The notes under the pieces: generated by a model
The model's database searches: none
The model's input: only the letters and a program-made list of their open reading frames with translations
What the model was told of the DNA's origin: nothing
NCBI GenBank assembly: GCA_033064195.1
Contig: JARBJD010000018.1
Span: 372,001 to 436,000, forward strand
Source: Blattamonas nauphoetae
Lineage: Eukaryota; Preaxostyla; Oxymonadida
Direction of reading: 5' to 3'
DNA length: 64,000 nucleotides
Shown here: positions 1 through 12,139 of the stretch, one piece after another
Numbering within the stretch: position 1 is the stretch's first letter
Layout of the letters: every line of letters begins with the position of its first letter
Program-made: the position numbers and the translations under genes

Positions 1-382
1 GACCATAAGTCCGGATGAGTGAGGGACACAACACAATGGAGACAGAAACGGACACCCATCATCAAAACTGTCATCCGATTCACTTTCTGGGATACTTCCA
101 AAACAGTCAATCACTATTCAACATAAAATCGATTCTAAACAGAAGAAGTCATACGAACAATCACTTTCTGTAATTTTTGCAGTGAGTCAACAATAATATC
201 TTCATCATCACATCGCAGCATTTCGAGAAGTGTGTAGACGATTGACTTTGCGAGAGAGATGAAACACGAAAACAACAAACCAGATCCCAAGTGGGTGCGT
301 CGCTCGGTGAGAGATCTTCATTCACAACAGAATCCTCCGAAGTCATCAAGGAGTCACCTGATCCGTTTGATGTGAGAGACAT
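1..382 (-). CDS. ARM-like repeat family gene, 5' end only (cut by window edge)
   Basis: This is the N-terminal part of a member of the dispersed helical-repeat family seen seven more times here. The reading starts at 382 with a Ser/Asp-rich leader (SNGSGDSLMTSEDSVVNEDL) that recurs in the copies starting near 26615 and 57053. A donor GTTTGTTG follows the leader at about 280, and the next exon encodes a conserved CDDEDII block followed by a short Leu/Gln-rich helix. A further exon with the SDDSFDDGCPFLSPLCC block runs off the left edge. The exon pattern matches the complete copy at 53549-55781. No function is known to me for this family; armadillo/HEAT-like helices are an inference from composition. 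The body of the gene lies outside the window, so whether it is intact cannot be judged. Confidence 0.6.
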
Positions 383-433
383 TCAGATCACTTTCGTGGT
401 TTTACACTGATCGACCCTTAGGATCGCTCGAAC

Positions 434-2647
434 ATGACAGATTCTAGTGATGGTGTCTCCATAGACATCGTATCCGAACGAAAATCGAAAAAGAAGCCAG
501 CCGGATTCGTAGGCGCCACGGTTAACATGGTGAATGCTGTCATCGGCGCTGGTCTTCTCGGTCTTCCCTTCGCCTTCGCAAAAGCCGGTATTGTGCCAGC
601 CACAATCATGGCCGTGTTCATGTGCTTTCTGTCCATGCTCACAGGGTACTATTTAAGTTATGCTTCCGATGCAACAAATACATATGTATATGGAGAGGTA
701 CATCATGTCATTCATCTCATTTTCACGTTTTTTCTCTGTTTAGTTGGTCGGAAGGGTGTTCGGACCGATGGGAATCATGTTTGGATCCATATGCTGGTTC
801 TTTACATGCTTCGGATACACATGGGCGTATGTAGTTCTTAGTGGCGATTTCCTCACCTCGTTCCTCCGCTGTCTCGGTGTTCCTCATGATTCAATTTGGG
901 TCTCGCGATGGCTACTTACAGTTCTTTTGGGATTCTTTCTTTTTCAACCACTGAGCTGGTTCCGACGCGTCGATTCGCTCAAATTCACATCATTCTTCGC
1001 CCTCATCGCCATTGTGTACTCTGTCATCATTGTTATCGTCCGGTATCCCTTCCCATCCACTCCTGGCGTCGACGCAAGGGGACCCCCTGAAGCTTTCCAT
1101 GCCTCTTTCACGATTGTTCAAACTTTCTCATCGTTCGTCTTTGCCTTTGGAGCCCATCCATCATTCCCAAGCATTCACGGAGAACTCCGCGAGAAGTCAA
1201 TGAGTCTGATGATGAAAGTACAGATCACAGGATTCATTATCTGTTTCTGTTTGTACGTCGCGTGTGCAATCTTTGGATATCTCTCATTCACCGACATGTT
1301 CTGGTCTGCTGAATCGCCCGGGAATATTCTCTCACTCTATCCTGACAATGACTATTTCTCGTTAGCTGCAAGACTCTGTACTATGGTCTCTGTCGTCACC
1401 GGATATCCGCTCTTCATCATCCCGTGTCGCCAAGCCTTATTGAATACTATTCGTGTCATTTATGACATCGCCAAAAAGCCTAAGCACATTAAGGTCAGGA
1501 ATATGTACGATGCTGCTCCACCAAGGCCGTTAATTCCTCCTCACTGGAAAGAAAAGAATGTTTGCTGTGGATTGACTAAACATCACATGACGACGGCGCT
1601 GATCGGAACAGCTCTGACAGCTATCTTTACCATCCTCTCATCCTTTTTTAGCCAAGTCAATTTCGTCTTTGGTTTATTCGGTTCAACCGCAGGCACTCTA
1701 ATCTGTTTCATTATCCCAGCCCTTCTCTACCAGCAGGTCAGACGCCACCCCGAGCGTTTTGTCAACCTCAACCGGAAAAATATTATTGAAGGGAACACAG
1801 CGATCACCGCCATCACCGACGAGCCAGTTGGGACTGACACGATGCCTAAAGCTCAACAAAGAATCGTCCAAACAACATTAAACCCAGAAATGGCAGATAT
1901 CGAAACGGGGGTCAATCTTCCTCCGCAAAACATTGGCGTAGCGCCAGCGCATTCACGAATGGGTCTTCTCCAAATGCAGAGCCCGCAAATCATCCAAACC
2001 GGAAGCGGACTAAGTGCCGGACAGCTAAATCGGACTGATTCGTTGGGATCTGGCTTTACAGGCACGACGACACCGATGCCCAACGGCGACGCAAAAAATG
2101 AAGCGTCAGTGGATAATCCCCTATCAACGAATGTTGAATCTATTAATACAACTTTGGGTGAAGAAAGGCAGCAAGTACGTTCTTTTGATGATCACAGGGA
2201 AGGGCAGCTTGGCAGTGGTGGAAGAGACGACGCGATCGAGATGGTCCCGTACGAAAGTCGGAATGGAGGGGAGGACGACGGTGAAAATCCAATACAAAGG
2301 TCGACAGACGCATTTCCAGTGACAGAAGGTTTGAATTTTAAACTTAAAGTTCAAATTTCATGATCTCTCTTTTATCTTTGATCCTCCCTTTTCCACTCAT
2401 TATCCTCAAATTTTTCGCAGCCCCTGCTTATGTTTCATCTGGAGTCCAATTTTCCCTACCCGACTCGCCCGAAAACGATGACAAATACACCGCTCGTCTG
2501 CGCTATCTTCTCACGCCACTGCCCGCCTCCCACTGGAAGATATGGTCTTCTTTTCTTGTTGTTATTGTTGGTGCTGCCCTTGGATTGATGTCGCTCGTCA
2601 TGACAATCTTGTACGATACGCCAATCCACAAGAAACTTGGGATTTGA
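434..2647 (+). CDS. Amino acid transporter, AAAP (SLC38/SLC36-like) family, three exons
   Basis: A predicted secondary amino acid transporter in a cellular membrane. Exon 1 (434-697) carries the family hallmark GAGLLGLPFAFAKAG in the first membrane helix. A 46-nt intron (698-743) keeps frame with exon 2 (744-2328), which supplies most membrane helices and a long polar loop at about residues 430-620, after the helix FVFGLFGSTAGTLICFIIPA. A second intron (2329-2420, gtttga to ttcgcag) joins in phase to exon 3 (2421-2647), which contributes the expected last helix (WSSFLVVIVGAALGLMSLV). The spliced product is about 691 residues. Without exon 3 the protein would stop just after 2360 and lack its last helix, which is why I prefer the three-exon model. 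The substrate cannot be read from sequence. The long hydrophilic insertion before the last helix is unusual for the family. Confidence 0.85.
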
Positions 2648-2922
2648 TTTTCGAGATTCTTGGACAGGCTAGTCCTCTTATTTTTCGCGGTCTTACTTTT
2701 CAGGTTATCTGCTCTGTTAATCTTATCTGTTTAAGTCTCTTTTTTAAAGAACACGATCACACCAGTGAATCTGTCTGGATCGTGTTGGATAATCTTGTAA
2801 ACCAGATGAACAACTCACTGTTTCTGGATCACTGATCATACGAACCGAAAGAGGCAAAATTTATGAATTTTGTTTTCTCTAGCTCAGAAAAGACTTTCTT
2901 TCGGTTTGATCGAACATCCTCC

Positions 2923-5900
2923 ATGCTCGGTACTCTTCTAGGATGTTTTGTTGTCCTCCTCCAGGGTAGTCGATCCCTCCGATTCAATTCCCATACCAAT
3001 CGGGCATTCAATCTCGCCGTAAACGCGAATTCTTCATTCACCCACCAACAAAACGAAGACTTGCCAGGTTTTCATCCCTGATTCTCTTATCAACCATCAA
3101 AATCCATATTTTCCATCTAGATTGTTCTCCGGATCATATCCGTGTGGCATATGGTGAGTGCCGTGACAACGGGACACGCACCCTCTCCTTCTTCTATTCG
3201 GACAAATGCAAAACCACAGAATCCACCCCCGTCCTCACTCCGCTCTTCAACATATCATGTTCATTAAAATGCAAGGAAGGACAATACTTTGATTATACAA
3301 ACAAGTCTTGTTCAGATTGCCCTGCAGGAGCCACAGCTGATTATTACACAGTGACATACGATGATTGGACCACTATCCCATCCAACTTTGTTCTGTCGCA
3401 AGATGGAGGTGCTGGCCCGTGGGTTGGATTTGGATCGGCTTTGAGATCGCCTTACTTGGGCGATCTCGGCGAATCGAGCAGGGTCACACTCGACGTGGAT
3501 ATTCTTCTTGATGAAGGAGAAATCTCGTTCGAATATGAAAATGCAAGGTCACCGTACCAACAATCCTACCTCTTCCTGCTTATCGATGGGTCGTTTGTCG
3601 ATCACTTCTTTGAAAGTCAAAACTTCACCAAGTTCTCCCAAAATCTTAATTTTGGTCGTCATACCATCACATGGGTCTATGAATGCAACGGAGAATATTC
3701 CTGTCGTGGGGATGATGCTGCCCGTATCAGAAACATCAAAATCGTCGGCCAGCACTACCTCGTGACCCATTGCGAGAAATGCCAGCCTGGAACATACAGC
3801 AAAGGAGGAAAATGCTTAAAATGCCCTCGAAACACCTTCACCGACAAGGAGGCGCAGATGGAATGCACGGCTTGTGAATCAAATCAATACTCTCTTCCCG
3901 GAAGCACAAAATGCAAGAAACTCGACAAATGCACAAAAGAACACACAACGGCCTCGTTCGGACCGTGTGAAATGAGAGACGGAAAGTTTATGCATCAAAA
4001 AACTTATAGCTGGATTGAGCCCAAGATTTGTGATTCGGAAGGTGTCGCGATCCCTGCCCCAGAATTCACAGAATGCCCTGGATGTGGTCCGGGTCAATTC
4101 CGAAAAGATGGAGTTTGTGTGGCATGCCCTCGTGGGTTGTATCGCTCGGAAAACGACACAGACGATACCAAGTGCAACAAATGCGAATCGGGTTCGATCT
4201 CTCCACCATCGATTGTCTACACCCCAGGAAACAAGATTCTGCAAAAATTTAAGACCTATTGTGTGTCTGATCGTGGTGATCCAGCTGATTGCGGAACAAA
4301 TGGATGGCGAGAACTCGAAAATGTTCTCGATTCCGGCCACCCACACTTCGGTCCTGTTCAGTCGATTCTGACTGTCCCGATGAAGATCCAGAGCTATGGC
4401 ATCGCAAAAGTGTTGATTACAACGCATCTTGCCGAGACGTCGCTGTTCAAAGTGTCGTCCGCAACGAACGAACCTTTTATTCTACACCCGAATGAAAATG
4501 GCCAGTTGACCGAACTAAATCTTTATTGCACCCAGCTCGACACAGAACTCAAGTTTTTGTTCCTCAGAACTTCCCTAGCGGACACAAAAACAAAGGATTA
4601 TGTTGAGATCCACCAGATCATCATCAACGGGGATAAAGACGCTGAGTCGGGTGGGACAATGTGCTCCAAGTGTGCTTCTGGAATGGCCAGTTCCGAGGAT
4701 CAGACTTTCTGCTCTATTTGCCCGCCTGGGACGTTTTCCTCGAGTGGATCAAGTTCCTGCACAAAATGCCCTGATGGGTCATATTCAGCGTATAGCCAGC
4801 AGGGGTCGTGCATTAAGTGCGGGAACAATACACAGACAGCAGAAAACGCAACAATCTGTCTTCCACCAACTTGTGGTTTCAAACATAACGACACATATGG
4901 GTTCGATCTAACCGCACTCAAGGTTTTGGATGGCATGCATGGTCCGTTCGACTTCCAGAAGAAGTCTAGTTACAGCCAATTCTATTTTGACATCTGCAGC
5001 CAAGGCTCAAGCAAGGAAATGTGTGTCACACGCAAATCAGAAGATGACGACGATGACGATGATGATGATGATGACGAAGACAGCACTGCTCACATGCAGA
5101 CCAACACTTACGACTCGGCCAAGACATCAAAACGCATTATTGTTCATAAGACAGCCGTGAAGAGGACACTTGGGTCAGATCCGATCACATACATCCCAAC
5201 CAACGACTGGAACACAACACGTCCTTCAGCGAAAGATGGCCTGAAGACATTCGGCTGTGAAATCGACGCAGCAGGCAAGGCAATCAGTCTGGGAAGTCAG
5301 ATGGAGCTGAACTACTACGAGAGGACAGTGTCTGCAGTGGGAAATGAGGACGAAGACGCGGAGGAGGAAGAGGAAGAGAGAATGAACTCAAAATTCAGGT
5401 TTATGAAACGACGAATCCCGGTTCCGAAGCCGGAAACTGAGCAGAACTCCAAATTTGGGTTTGTGAGAAGAAGAAAAACAGACCAGAAGCAAAAACAGGC
5501 ACAGAACGGCAAGTTCAACTTCCTCAAACGACGGAAGCCAGGTCCAAAACCACAACTCCACGCCAATTCTCGTCGAACGATGAATGGTGTGGAGTATGGA
5601 GTGAATCTGACACTGACTCAGGGCACACAATGTCGACGCCCAATCTCCACTTCAAACTCCAATTTTGATTTCACGCGCTCACCACGTCTTGCCAATCAAC
5701 TCTCCAAATATCACAAGTTGCCTCTTCTGAGTGAAGATGAACTGGCCGAGCTCGAAGCAAGCGATCCAAACGCCCTTACGAAGATGCAGCCGTTCCAAAC
5801 AACAATCCTGATCGTCTGCTCACCACAATCTGGAGAAGGTCGACCACAACCGATTTCTCTTTCAGGAACACAATGTTCTTACTCATTCGAATGGAAATCA

Positions 5901-6296
5901 CAATTTGGATGCAGAAAGTGTCTCGTTGATGATTACGAGACGATTCTGACAGACTGCGTGAAGAGTGAACAGAAAGAGATCCGACAACTGAAGGCAGGAG
6001 TTGTGTGTGTTGGAGGGGAGAAGGGAGGAGAAGTGAAGACAATGAAATGCACTGCCCCGATCGTCAAAATGGGATGGATTGGAACTCTGATCACACTTGC
6101 AGTTGTCGTTGTGTGTGCGGTCATCGTTGTTCTTGTCATCTGCAGACTGAGAAAGACAAACAAGGAATTGAAGTTCCAGTTGTTAGAGAAGTCGAACAAG
6201 CAGATTGAGAAGGAGGGAGGAACAAGCATGTTTGACGAGGAGCAGAAGACGGGCGATACAGGAAGGAACTTGATGTCGAAGGAGATGGATGAATAA
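2923..6296 (+). CDS. ELAPOR/EIG121-like type I membrane protein with cysteine-rich repeats and MRH domain
   Basis: Resembles the ELAPOR (EIG121/KIAA1324) family of endosome-lysosome membrane proteins. The start at 2923 gives a clean signal peptide (MLGTLLGCFVVLLQG); an upstream ATG at 2863 is less likely. A 53-nt intron (3068-3120) joins in phase to the long second exon; the product is about 1106 residues. Order of parts: Cys-rich ephrin-receptor-like modules (CPAG, CPRG, CPPGTFSSSGSSSC), the ELAPOR wing region, a mannose-6-phosphate-receptor-homology block beginning near CGFKHNDTYGFDLTALK, a second Cys cluster (FGCRKCLVDDYETILTDC), then a membrane helix around 6070-6145 and a short tail. Odd features inside the MRH region are a poly-Asp run (5047-5085) and three basic repeats of the type NSKFxFxxRR (5387-5540). 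The human homologue acts in endosome/lysosome traffic; the role here is inferred. Confidence 0.85.
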
Positions 6297-7607
6297 TGAT
6301 ACAAGAGGCACTTCACAGTTTTTTGGTTTCTCGATTATTTTGGATGTTGATCAAACCGTTATTACAATTTTCCAAGTGATGACGAAACGAAGACAGAGAG
6401 TAAGGGAAATGTTGTTCGACAGACGACGAACTTTCATCACCGTCTGTCCGAATTGAATGTCTGCTCGTTTCTGAATTGGCTTGTAACTCTCTTCAATATT
6501 TGATTGGTGTCCACCTCCATCCCCACCACTCGCAGTTCAAACGCATCGTCCCACCCTTCTTCTCTCAAACGCACTTCTCGTCTCTTCTGCCGTTCTCGGT
6601 TGTTTTGATTCCATTCTGAAGTTCTGTTCAGCATGCTCCTGAAGACAATCTTAAAATTTCTTTCGTTCTCCATCTCGATCATCGTTCGCATTTCCCATTT
6701 CACAAGTTCTGACACAAAGTCAGCATCGTGTTCGTCAGATCGAAGTTCCATGTTTTTGATGAGAAAGTGGATCAAACAGAGTTGATACTCGAGTTCAGCT
6801 TCGTATTCTTCATTCAGAATGAGTTTGTCCGAATTGCGGAAGATGAAAATGAGGAATTGTTTGGCTGGCTTGAATATAGAAATACGAATGAGAGGATATT
6901 GGTAAAACCACGCTTCTTCATCGTCTCCATTCGGAAGAAACATGAGGTAGATGAATCTGGTTAGAAAGAAAAGAGTGTTGGACTCCGAGAGAGGAAGAGA
7001 AACAAAATCGACGGTTTCAAACATCCGACCAACAAGATTCACTGTCATGAATCTTTTCTTCATCCGGGGATAAATAATGGCAATGTTATCGATGGCTTGT
7101 AACGTGTGTCGTGTGATGTCGTTGTGGTTGAGCTTGAGCGAGTTGAGAATGAGGTCAGGGAAGGATGGATCGTTGAGGACGATTGTTTGGAAGGTAGATT
7201 TGTTGGGTTCTGTAATTTGGTATGTCAAAGTTACATAGAAATTCCATCCATCACTCACAAACTTTCCTTTAACAACAAACCGGGGACATCAACATACGAG
7301 AGAGAGCCGCGAAATGATTAAGGGCTGGCCAAGGTCAACATGACCAAACAATAATCAAGTTTTAGCTGTTAATGAAAACTCCCATCAAAGGAACAAAGTG
7401 TACACAGTGATGGTTCTGCCCTCAAGGGCTGTTGATGCCAAAAAAAAGGTATTCCTGATTGGATCTTACCCAGAAATCCCTAACAGGGAACAAAAACTGG
7501 GGGAACAGAGTCGAAAACGACCCATCGGGCGATGCAAAGGATCGCCCGTGTGGGTTGACCACAATCAGGACCACTGACACGAGCTGGAGGAGGTGTGTGT
7601 CAGGGTT

Positions 7608-7689
7608 GTATGTTGATGTCCCCGGTTTGTTGTTAAAGGACTTCGATAAATCTCAGTCCACAACCAAACCGGGTCCCTCAACATACGAG
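7608..7689. repeat. Internal complementary region (circle-junction copy) of the 7268-11830 element
   Basis: The stretch GTATGTTGATGTCCCCGG...GTTAAA ends at 7637 and is the exact reverse complement of the first 30 bases of the element. After GGA (7638-7640) comes CTTCGATAAATCTCAG..., which matches the outer right tip in reverse complement over 49 bases with one mismatch (7641-7689). GGA is the reverse complement of the flanking TCC. The site is therefore an inverted copy of the sequence formed if the two element ends plus one flanking trinucleotide were joined, as known for DIRS internal complementary regions. Confidence 0.75.
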
Positions 7690-8008
7690 TATTGAAAGGC
7701 TCATGCACGGGATTGGTGCTAAGAAAAGCGAGTAATGAGAAGAAAATAAAGATATCTTTTAGGATCAGTATTTGGCCGTGAGTCTCGTTGGAGCTGACAC
7801 CGCCTGGGCGACTGCTCGTGATCTAAAGAGAATGACAATCGGAGGGGAGCTGGGCTGTTTACCTGACAGTGATGAGGAAGCATCTTGATCCATCTGTGCT
7901 CCATCTCCCCCATCACTGCGCCCCTCAACACCGATCCCAACTGCGTCAGTTTCATCCTACCTCGCGCCATCCTCGCGCTTCAAGCTGAGGTGAGGAGACT
8001 CACTGTGT

Positions 8009-8300
8009 GTGTGAGGAGGCAACTCGCCTCACTGTTTGTAAGGAGGCAACTCGACTCACTGTTTGTGAGGAGGCAACTCGACTCACTGTTTGTGAGGAGG
8101 CAACTCGACTCACTGTTTGTGAGGAGGCAACTCGACTCACTGTTTGTGAGGAGGCAACTCGACTCACTGTTTGTGAGGAGGCAACTCGACTCACTGTTTG
8201 TGAGGAGGCAACTCGACTCACTGTTTGTGAGGAGGCAACTCGACTCACTGTTTGTGAGGAGGCAACTCGACCCACTATTGGTGAGGAGACATCTCGACTC
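8009..8300. repeat. 27-bp minisatellite, about ten units
   Basis: Tandem unit GTGAGGAGGCAACTCGACTC plus ACTGTTT, 27 bp and so frame-neutral, giving nine-residue repeats such as FVRRQLDSL in the forward frame and open frames on the other strand too. First and last units are divergent, the middle ones nearly identical. It lies inside the DIRS-like fossil. I do not regard the open frames as genes, because every frame of a 3n-periodic array without stops stays open. Confidence 0.9.
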
Positions 8301-11225
8301 AGACTGTGTGTGTGGGGAGACGTACACTTCCTTCCTTCCGTCCACGTCAGACCTCCTTCAACAAAACAACACACCTTGATTCTGTCTCTCTCTTGCCGAG
8401 TGGCTTCGTCTCAATCATCCCCTCATCAATGACTTGACATCTTCCTTGTCGTAACCCCTCACAATCATTGCCTGCTTCTCCTCTTCAACATGGCTTCACT
8501 CCAAGTTGCTTGATATCTGTCATTCATCCATCTATCCCTCTGGTTGCCTGACCTGCACCGCTGAGTGCAAAAAGGAGTTCGTCCCCAGTCACATCACTCA
8601 AGGGAAGCGCCTTGGAAAAAAGAGTCCACAAGTCTGGCTGGTTAGCGATTTAATAATATGTTAGCGGGAGAAATAGGGGAGGTTTCACAGATCTCATGCA
8701 CGAAGGGAACTCACGATTATGTATCCTCCACATCGTGTCTTTCATTCATCTTGTCCCCACTGTAGACAATTAACGTTGTCTCTGTCTGAAACTTTCTGAT
8801 TCTAAATAAGATCTGTTCGAGAGGAACTGCCATGTTGTTCCTCGTAACACTGCTTCCATCTAGTTCACCAAAAAAGTTGGAGTTGCTTCTGTCAGCGGCA
8901 CAGCACGCAAGAAGGAAGAAGCAGTGAGGAAGAAAGAAGGAACGAGCACGAGCTGAAGATGGCTGAGTCGCTGAACGGTTCTGTCTTCACTCGCAGTGGA
9001 GGAGGGAGTGAGTGTTCAACACTCCTCTTTGCCGAGTTTGGGAAAGTCGTCGTCAGATTCTCTTTTACTTTCCAAACAATCACATTCTGCAATCGAATCG
9101 GCATCGTTCCATCTGAATTCAGACAATCGATATATTCGCCAACACAGCTCGTGGTTCAACTGTCTCAGGATGGACGGACACAACTAACTTTCCCTCCAAC
9201 AATCCTGTCCCTTTCCGATTCGCTGTGATCATTTTCAAACTGGTGGATGAGGTTGAGATTGAATCTGGAAGTTGTGGAAGAGTTGCAGATGGTTGTGGTG
9301 TCGATTGAAGTTTGGTTGGTCAAGAATTCATGGAAGATCACTTGTCTCCGAGTGTGATCCCGTACTGAGACCCCAGTGATGATTCTGAATTGCGTCACGA
9401 GCTTTCCTGGAGTCGCTGTGACCGATGCTGGGTCCATCTTTCCCAACTGGGATATATTGGGGGTAATTTCGAACACCTGCAAAGGTCCTTGTCGTGTTCA
9501 GTTTCGTGTACACGAACAATCTCTCCGAACCCATATGGAAGAGGATCTTCCACTCTCTGAGAGAATCCTCGTTCATGATCAAGGAAACTTTCTGTCACTG
9601 CCGGTTCGGGAACAACCCCACCCATCCGTATTGGTATTGGCTACGTGAGCCAGAATGATCTACCGGCTGTTCATTAAGTCGCATTCCATCACTACTCAGG
9701 TGTCCTCTCCATCATTTCTTGTTCCTTCGGAACCACTATCTTCTCCGTCGAAGATGGTTGAACTGCGTTTCTGACTTGATTGAGCTACATCGTGTTTGTA
9801 GTAATCAAGTTCACTTCACTACGCAGACACTAATCACAACAGCAGTGAGTTTTGACCAAGTTATTCCGAATGTCAACTATCTTTCGTCATGTTCGAACGA
9901 GGATGTAAGCTCGATCCCTTTCAGAAGGCTGGAGCCCGTGGAGAAAGGTGATTGATGGATTTCCTGTTGAATCCCGAGTCGGCTCCGTGGACGTTTCCCT
10001 ATAACCTGAACGAAGGTGTCAGAGGAAGAAGACAACGATCTTCTTCCCACACTGCTTGTTCCGATTCCCAGAAGCGGATTGTGACGAGTTTGCGCTTCCA
10101 ACTGAGTACTCTGATGATGGTAGTTGTGTTCCATTCTGTGAGGAAGGAATCTCCTCCTCTCGTCGTGGTTTGTTGGAATATGATTCACCATCCAGCTTGA
10201 CCGGTTCTGTTTGTCAAAATAGAGATGGGAGTTAAACTTTGTCTTCGCTGCTCAGTGAGGGAAAGTAATGTTCTATTCCTTGTCTTCTCCCCAGCGATAT
10301 TTGTCAGTCAACTAAATCGTCACTCGAGATGAGCGGGATTTGATTGATTGGCTGCTCCTCGTCCATCAGATGGTGGAGTTATGCTGATACATCACCATCC
10401 CTCCCAGTTCCGTTGACATTTTCTCTGTCTTGTTCCCGTGGTGTCTCTTGTCGTATTGATAGTAATCCTATCCTTGGTTTGCCTCCCAATCCAACCCCGG
10501 TGCTCTTGTCTCCCCGACAGGCCAGGTGAGGTGACATTGATCCGGAACGTCGCGATGAGCGATGATATTCTCCCAAAATTCGAGGAGTGGAGATATCCAT
10601 CTGTACTTCATTCGATAATTGCGATGGTCGCAGGCTGCGGTTGAAGGACGGTTTCTCAAATGATTGCAGGTGAAATTTCATCTTGTGTAAAATCATCTTT
10701 CCCAGGAGCTTGAATGAGTCCGGCGAAAACAGGATAAAGTGTAGATCAAGATCCTTTTCGGTTTGGGGTGCGTTGATACAGGAGGTACAAAATATTGACT
10801 TGGGAAAGTCTCCAAAGACATGAACTCATCTGTATATTCCTATGTTAGTTTGTTCTCCTCGATCCCCTGCTGGAATTTTTCCATTTGAGCGTCATGCACA
10901 TGGTTCCCTTGGATCGAAATGATTCGATTGGTCCCGCCGAATAGAGTTCGCTAGTGCTGTCTGATGAAACTCTACAATCGTAATATATCGATATATGCCT
11001 TCGTTGACGTTAACCATAATCATGATGCAGTATTTTTGATCGTTCGAATGAAGACCGAATTGTATGAAATAGTAAACTCGTATTCATGCAATCTGATCAT
11101 GAACAATCGTTAGATGAGTTATTTCTGCTGCACTGCACGCCTCAAAGATCTATCGACGCGAGGGCCAGTTGACCAATCTGGTAGCAAAAGTAGGCTCTCC
11201 GATCTTGCGGAACTACTCATATATT
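8301..11225. other. Interior of the DIRS-like fossil; no recognisable gene
   Basis: Only short, mutually overlapping frames (under about 110 residues) occur on both strands. A weak resemblance to a SPRY-like beta-sandwich near 8959-9228 is not enough to call. Between 11226 and 11810 a longer minus-strand frame starts inside the right inverted repeat, as element genes of this order often do, but I cannot assign it a family. Confidence 0.5.
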
Positions 11226-12139
11226 TCACCAGTCCCATGAGTGATCACTTCTTTTAGTCTCCCATTGAGCCCTGATGTCGTGAGATTTGCCAGAAACGAT
11301 GTTGTATATTCTTCTATGTCGACAGGTTGTTGATCGCGACTCAGCCTTGAGGTCCAATGTGTTTCGAAAAGTAGCCCATGGTATTATTAGTATTGTAAAT
11401 CCGAACACTTTCCTTCTGCCCCCCTGTGGGACGTTGGCGTTCAGACATGAAAATAACGACGGAGTTGAGTGATCTTCATCGCGGTTGATGCTATCTGCGC
11501 GGAAATTTCCTCCAAGATTGACTATGAGGAACATTTGTGAGATCCTCATCCGTAACTTAGTACGATCGTTGATGTAAATAGAAGTTCGATAGTGTTGAAA
11601 AGGAGGCGAGCTTGTTGTTGAAAACACTGACAAAAACTGTGGATAAAGAAGCTCGTGATAACAGGCACGAGAGAGTCGAGGGAGTAAACCCCAAAGAATT
11701 GCGTCGATAGATATACGGAGGCGTATAAACGTTTGTGTCCTTGTTGAACTTGGCCAGCCCTTAATCATTTCGCGGCTCTCTCTCGTATGTTGAGGGACCC
11801 GGTTTGGATGTGGACTGAGATTTATCGAAGTCCACATTCAGATTGTAGATGTTTGAGAGAATCAATCATTTGTGCGTGAACTCCAGAAACCAATGGAGTG
11901 GTTGGAGAAGAGTCGGAGGGAAGAGAAGCGATGAGAGTGTCGATGGTCGAAATGTTCGTGAGAATCGTTGGGAGAGCTTCTTTCACAAAGAGAATCAATT
12001 CTCGGATGATCTCAGAAGCAACCTGAAATGACGAGAAATGAGGAGAAGAGGAAGAACACACTTCGATTGGGGGAGTTGCGTTCAAAAGAGAAATTGGGAG
12101 GTGGAACGAAAATGAACAGAAGAGAAGTGAACGTGTGAT

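Larger units (their letters stand above)
7268..11830 (-). mobile_element. DIRS-like tyrosine-recombinase retroelement fossil, 4563 bp
   Basis: Boundaries are set by the split host gene and a flanking TCC on both sides (7265-7267, 11831-11833). The termini are inverted and unequal: the left tip is TTTAACAACAAACCGGG, the right tip (reverse complement) is CTTCGATAAATCTCAG followed by the same AAACCGGG core. Both continue into a shared subterminal inverted segment (AGAGAGCCGCGAAATGATTA) of about 45 bp. An internal complementary region lies at 7608-7689. Unequal inverted repeats plus an internal region complementary to the joined tips is the known plan of DIRS-1-type elements. The internal region near the left end suggests minus-strand orientation. 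The interior (8430-11750) has only short frames; I recognise no reverse transcriptase, RNase H or recombinase domain, so this is a broken or non-autonomous copy. The subterminal repeats agree closely, suggesting modest age. Confidence 0.7.

Noticed and set aside
7980-8432. Frames of 121-164 residues across the 27-bp array
   Set aside because: A stop-free 3n tandem repeat is open by construction; the flanks contain no recognisable coding sequence.
9165-10696. Short overlapping frames inside the DIRS-like fossil as genes
   Set aside because: None exceeds about 105 codons, no motifs are recognisable, and overlapping alternatives are equally long on both strands.
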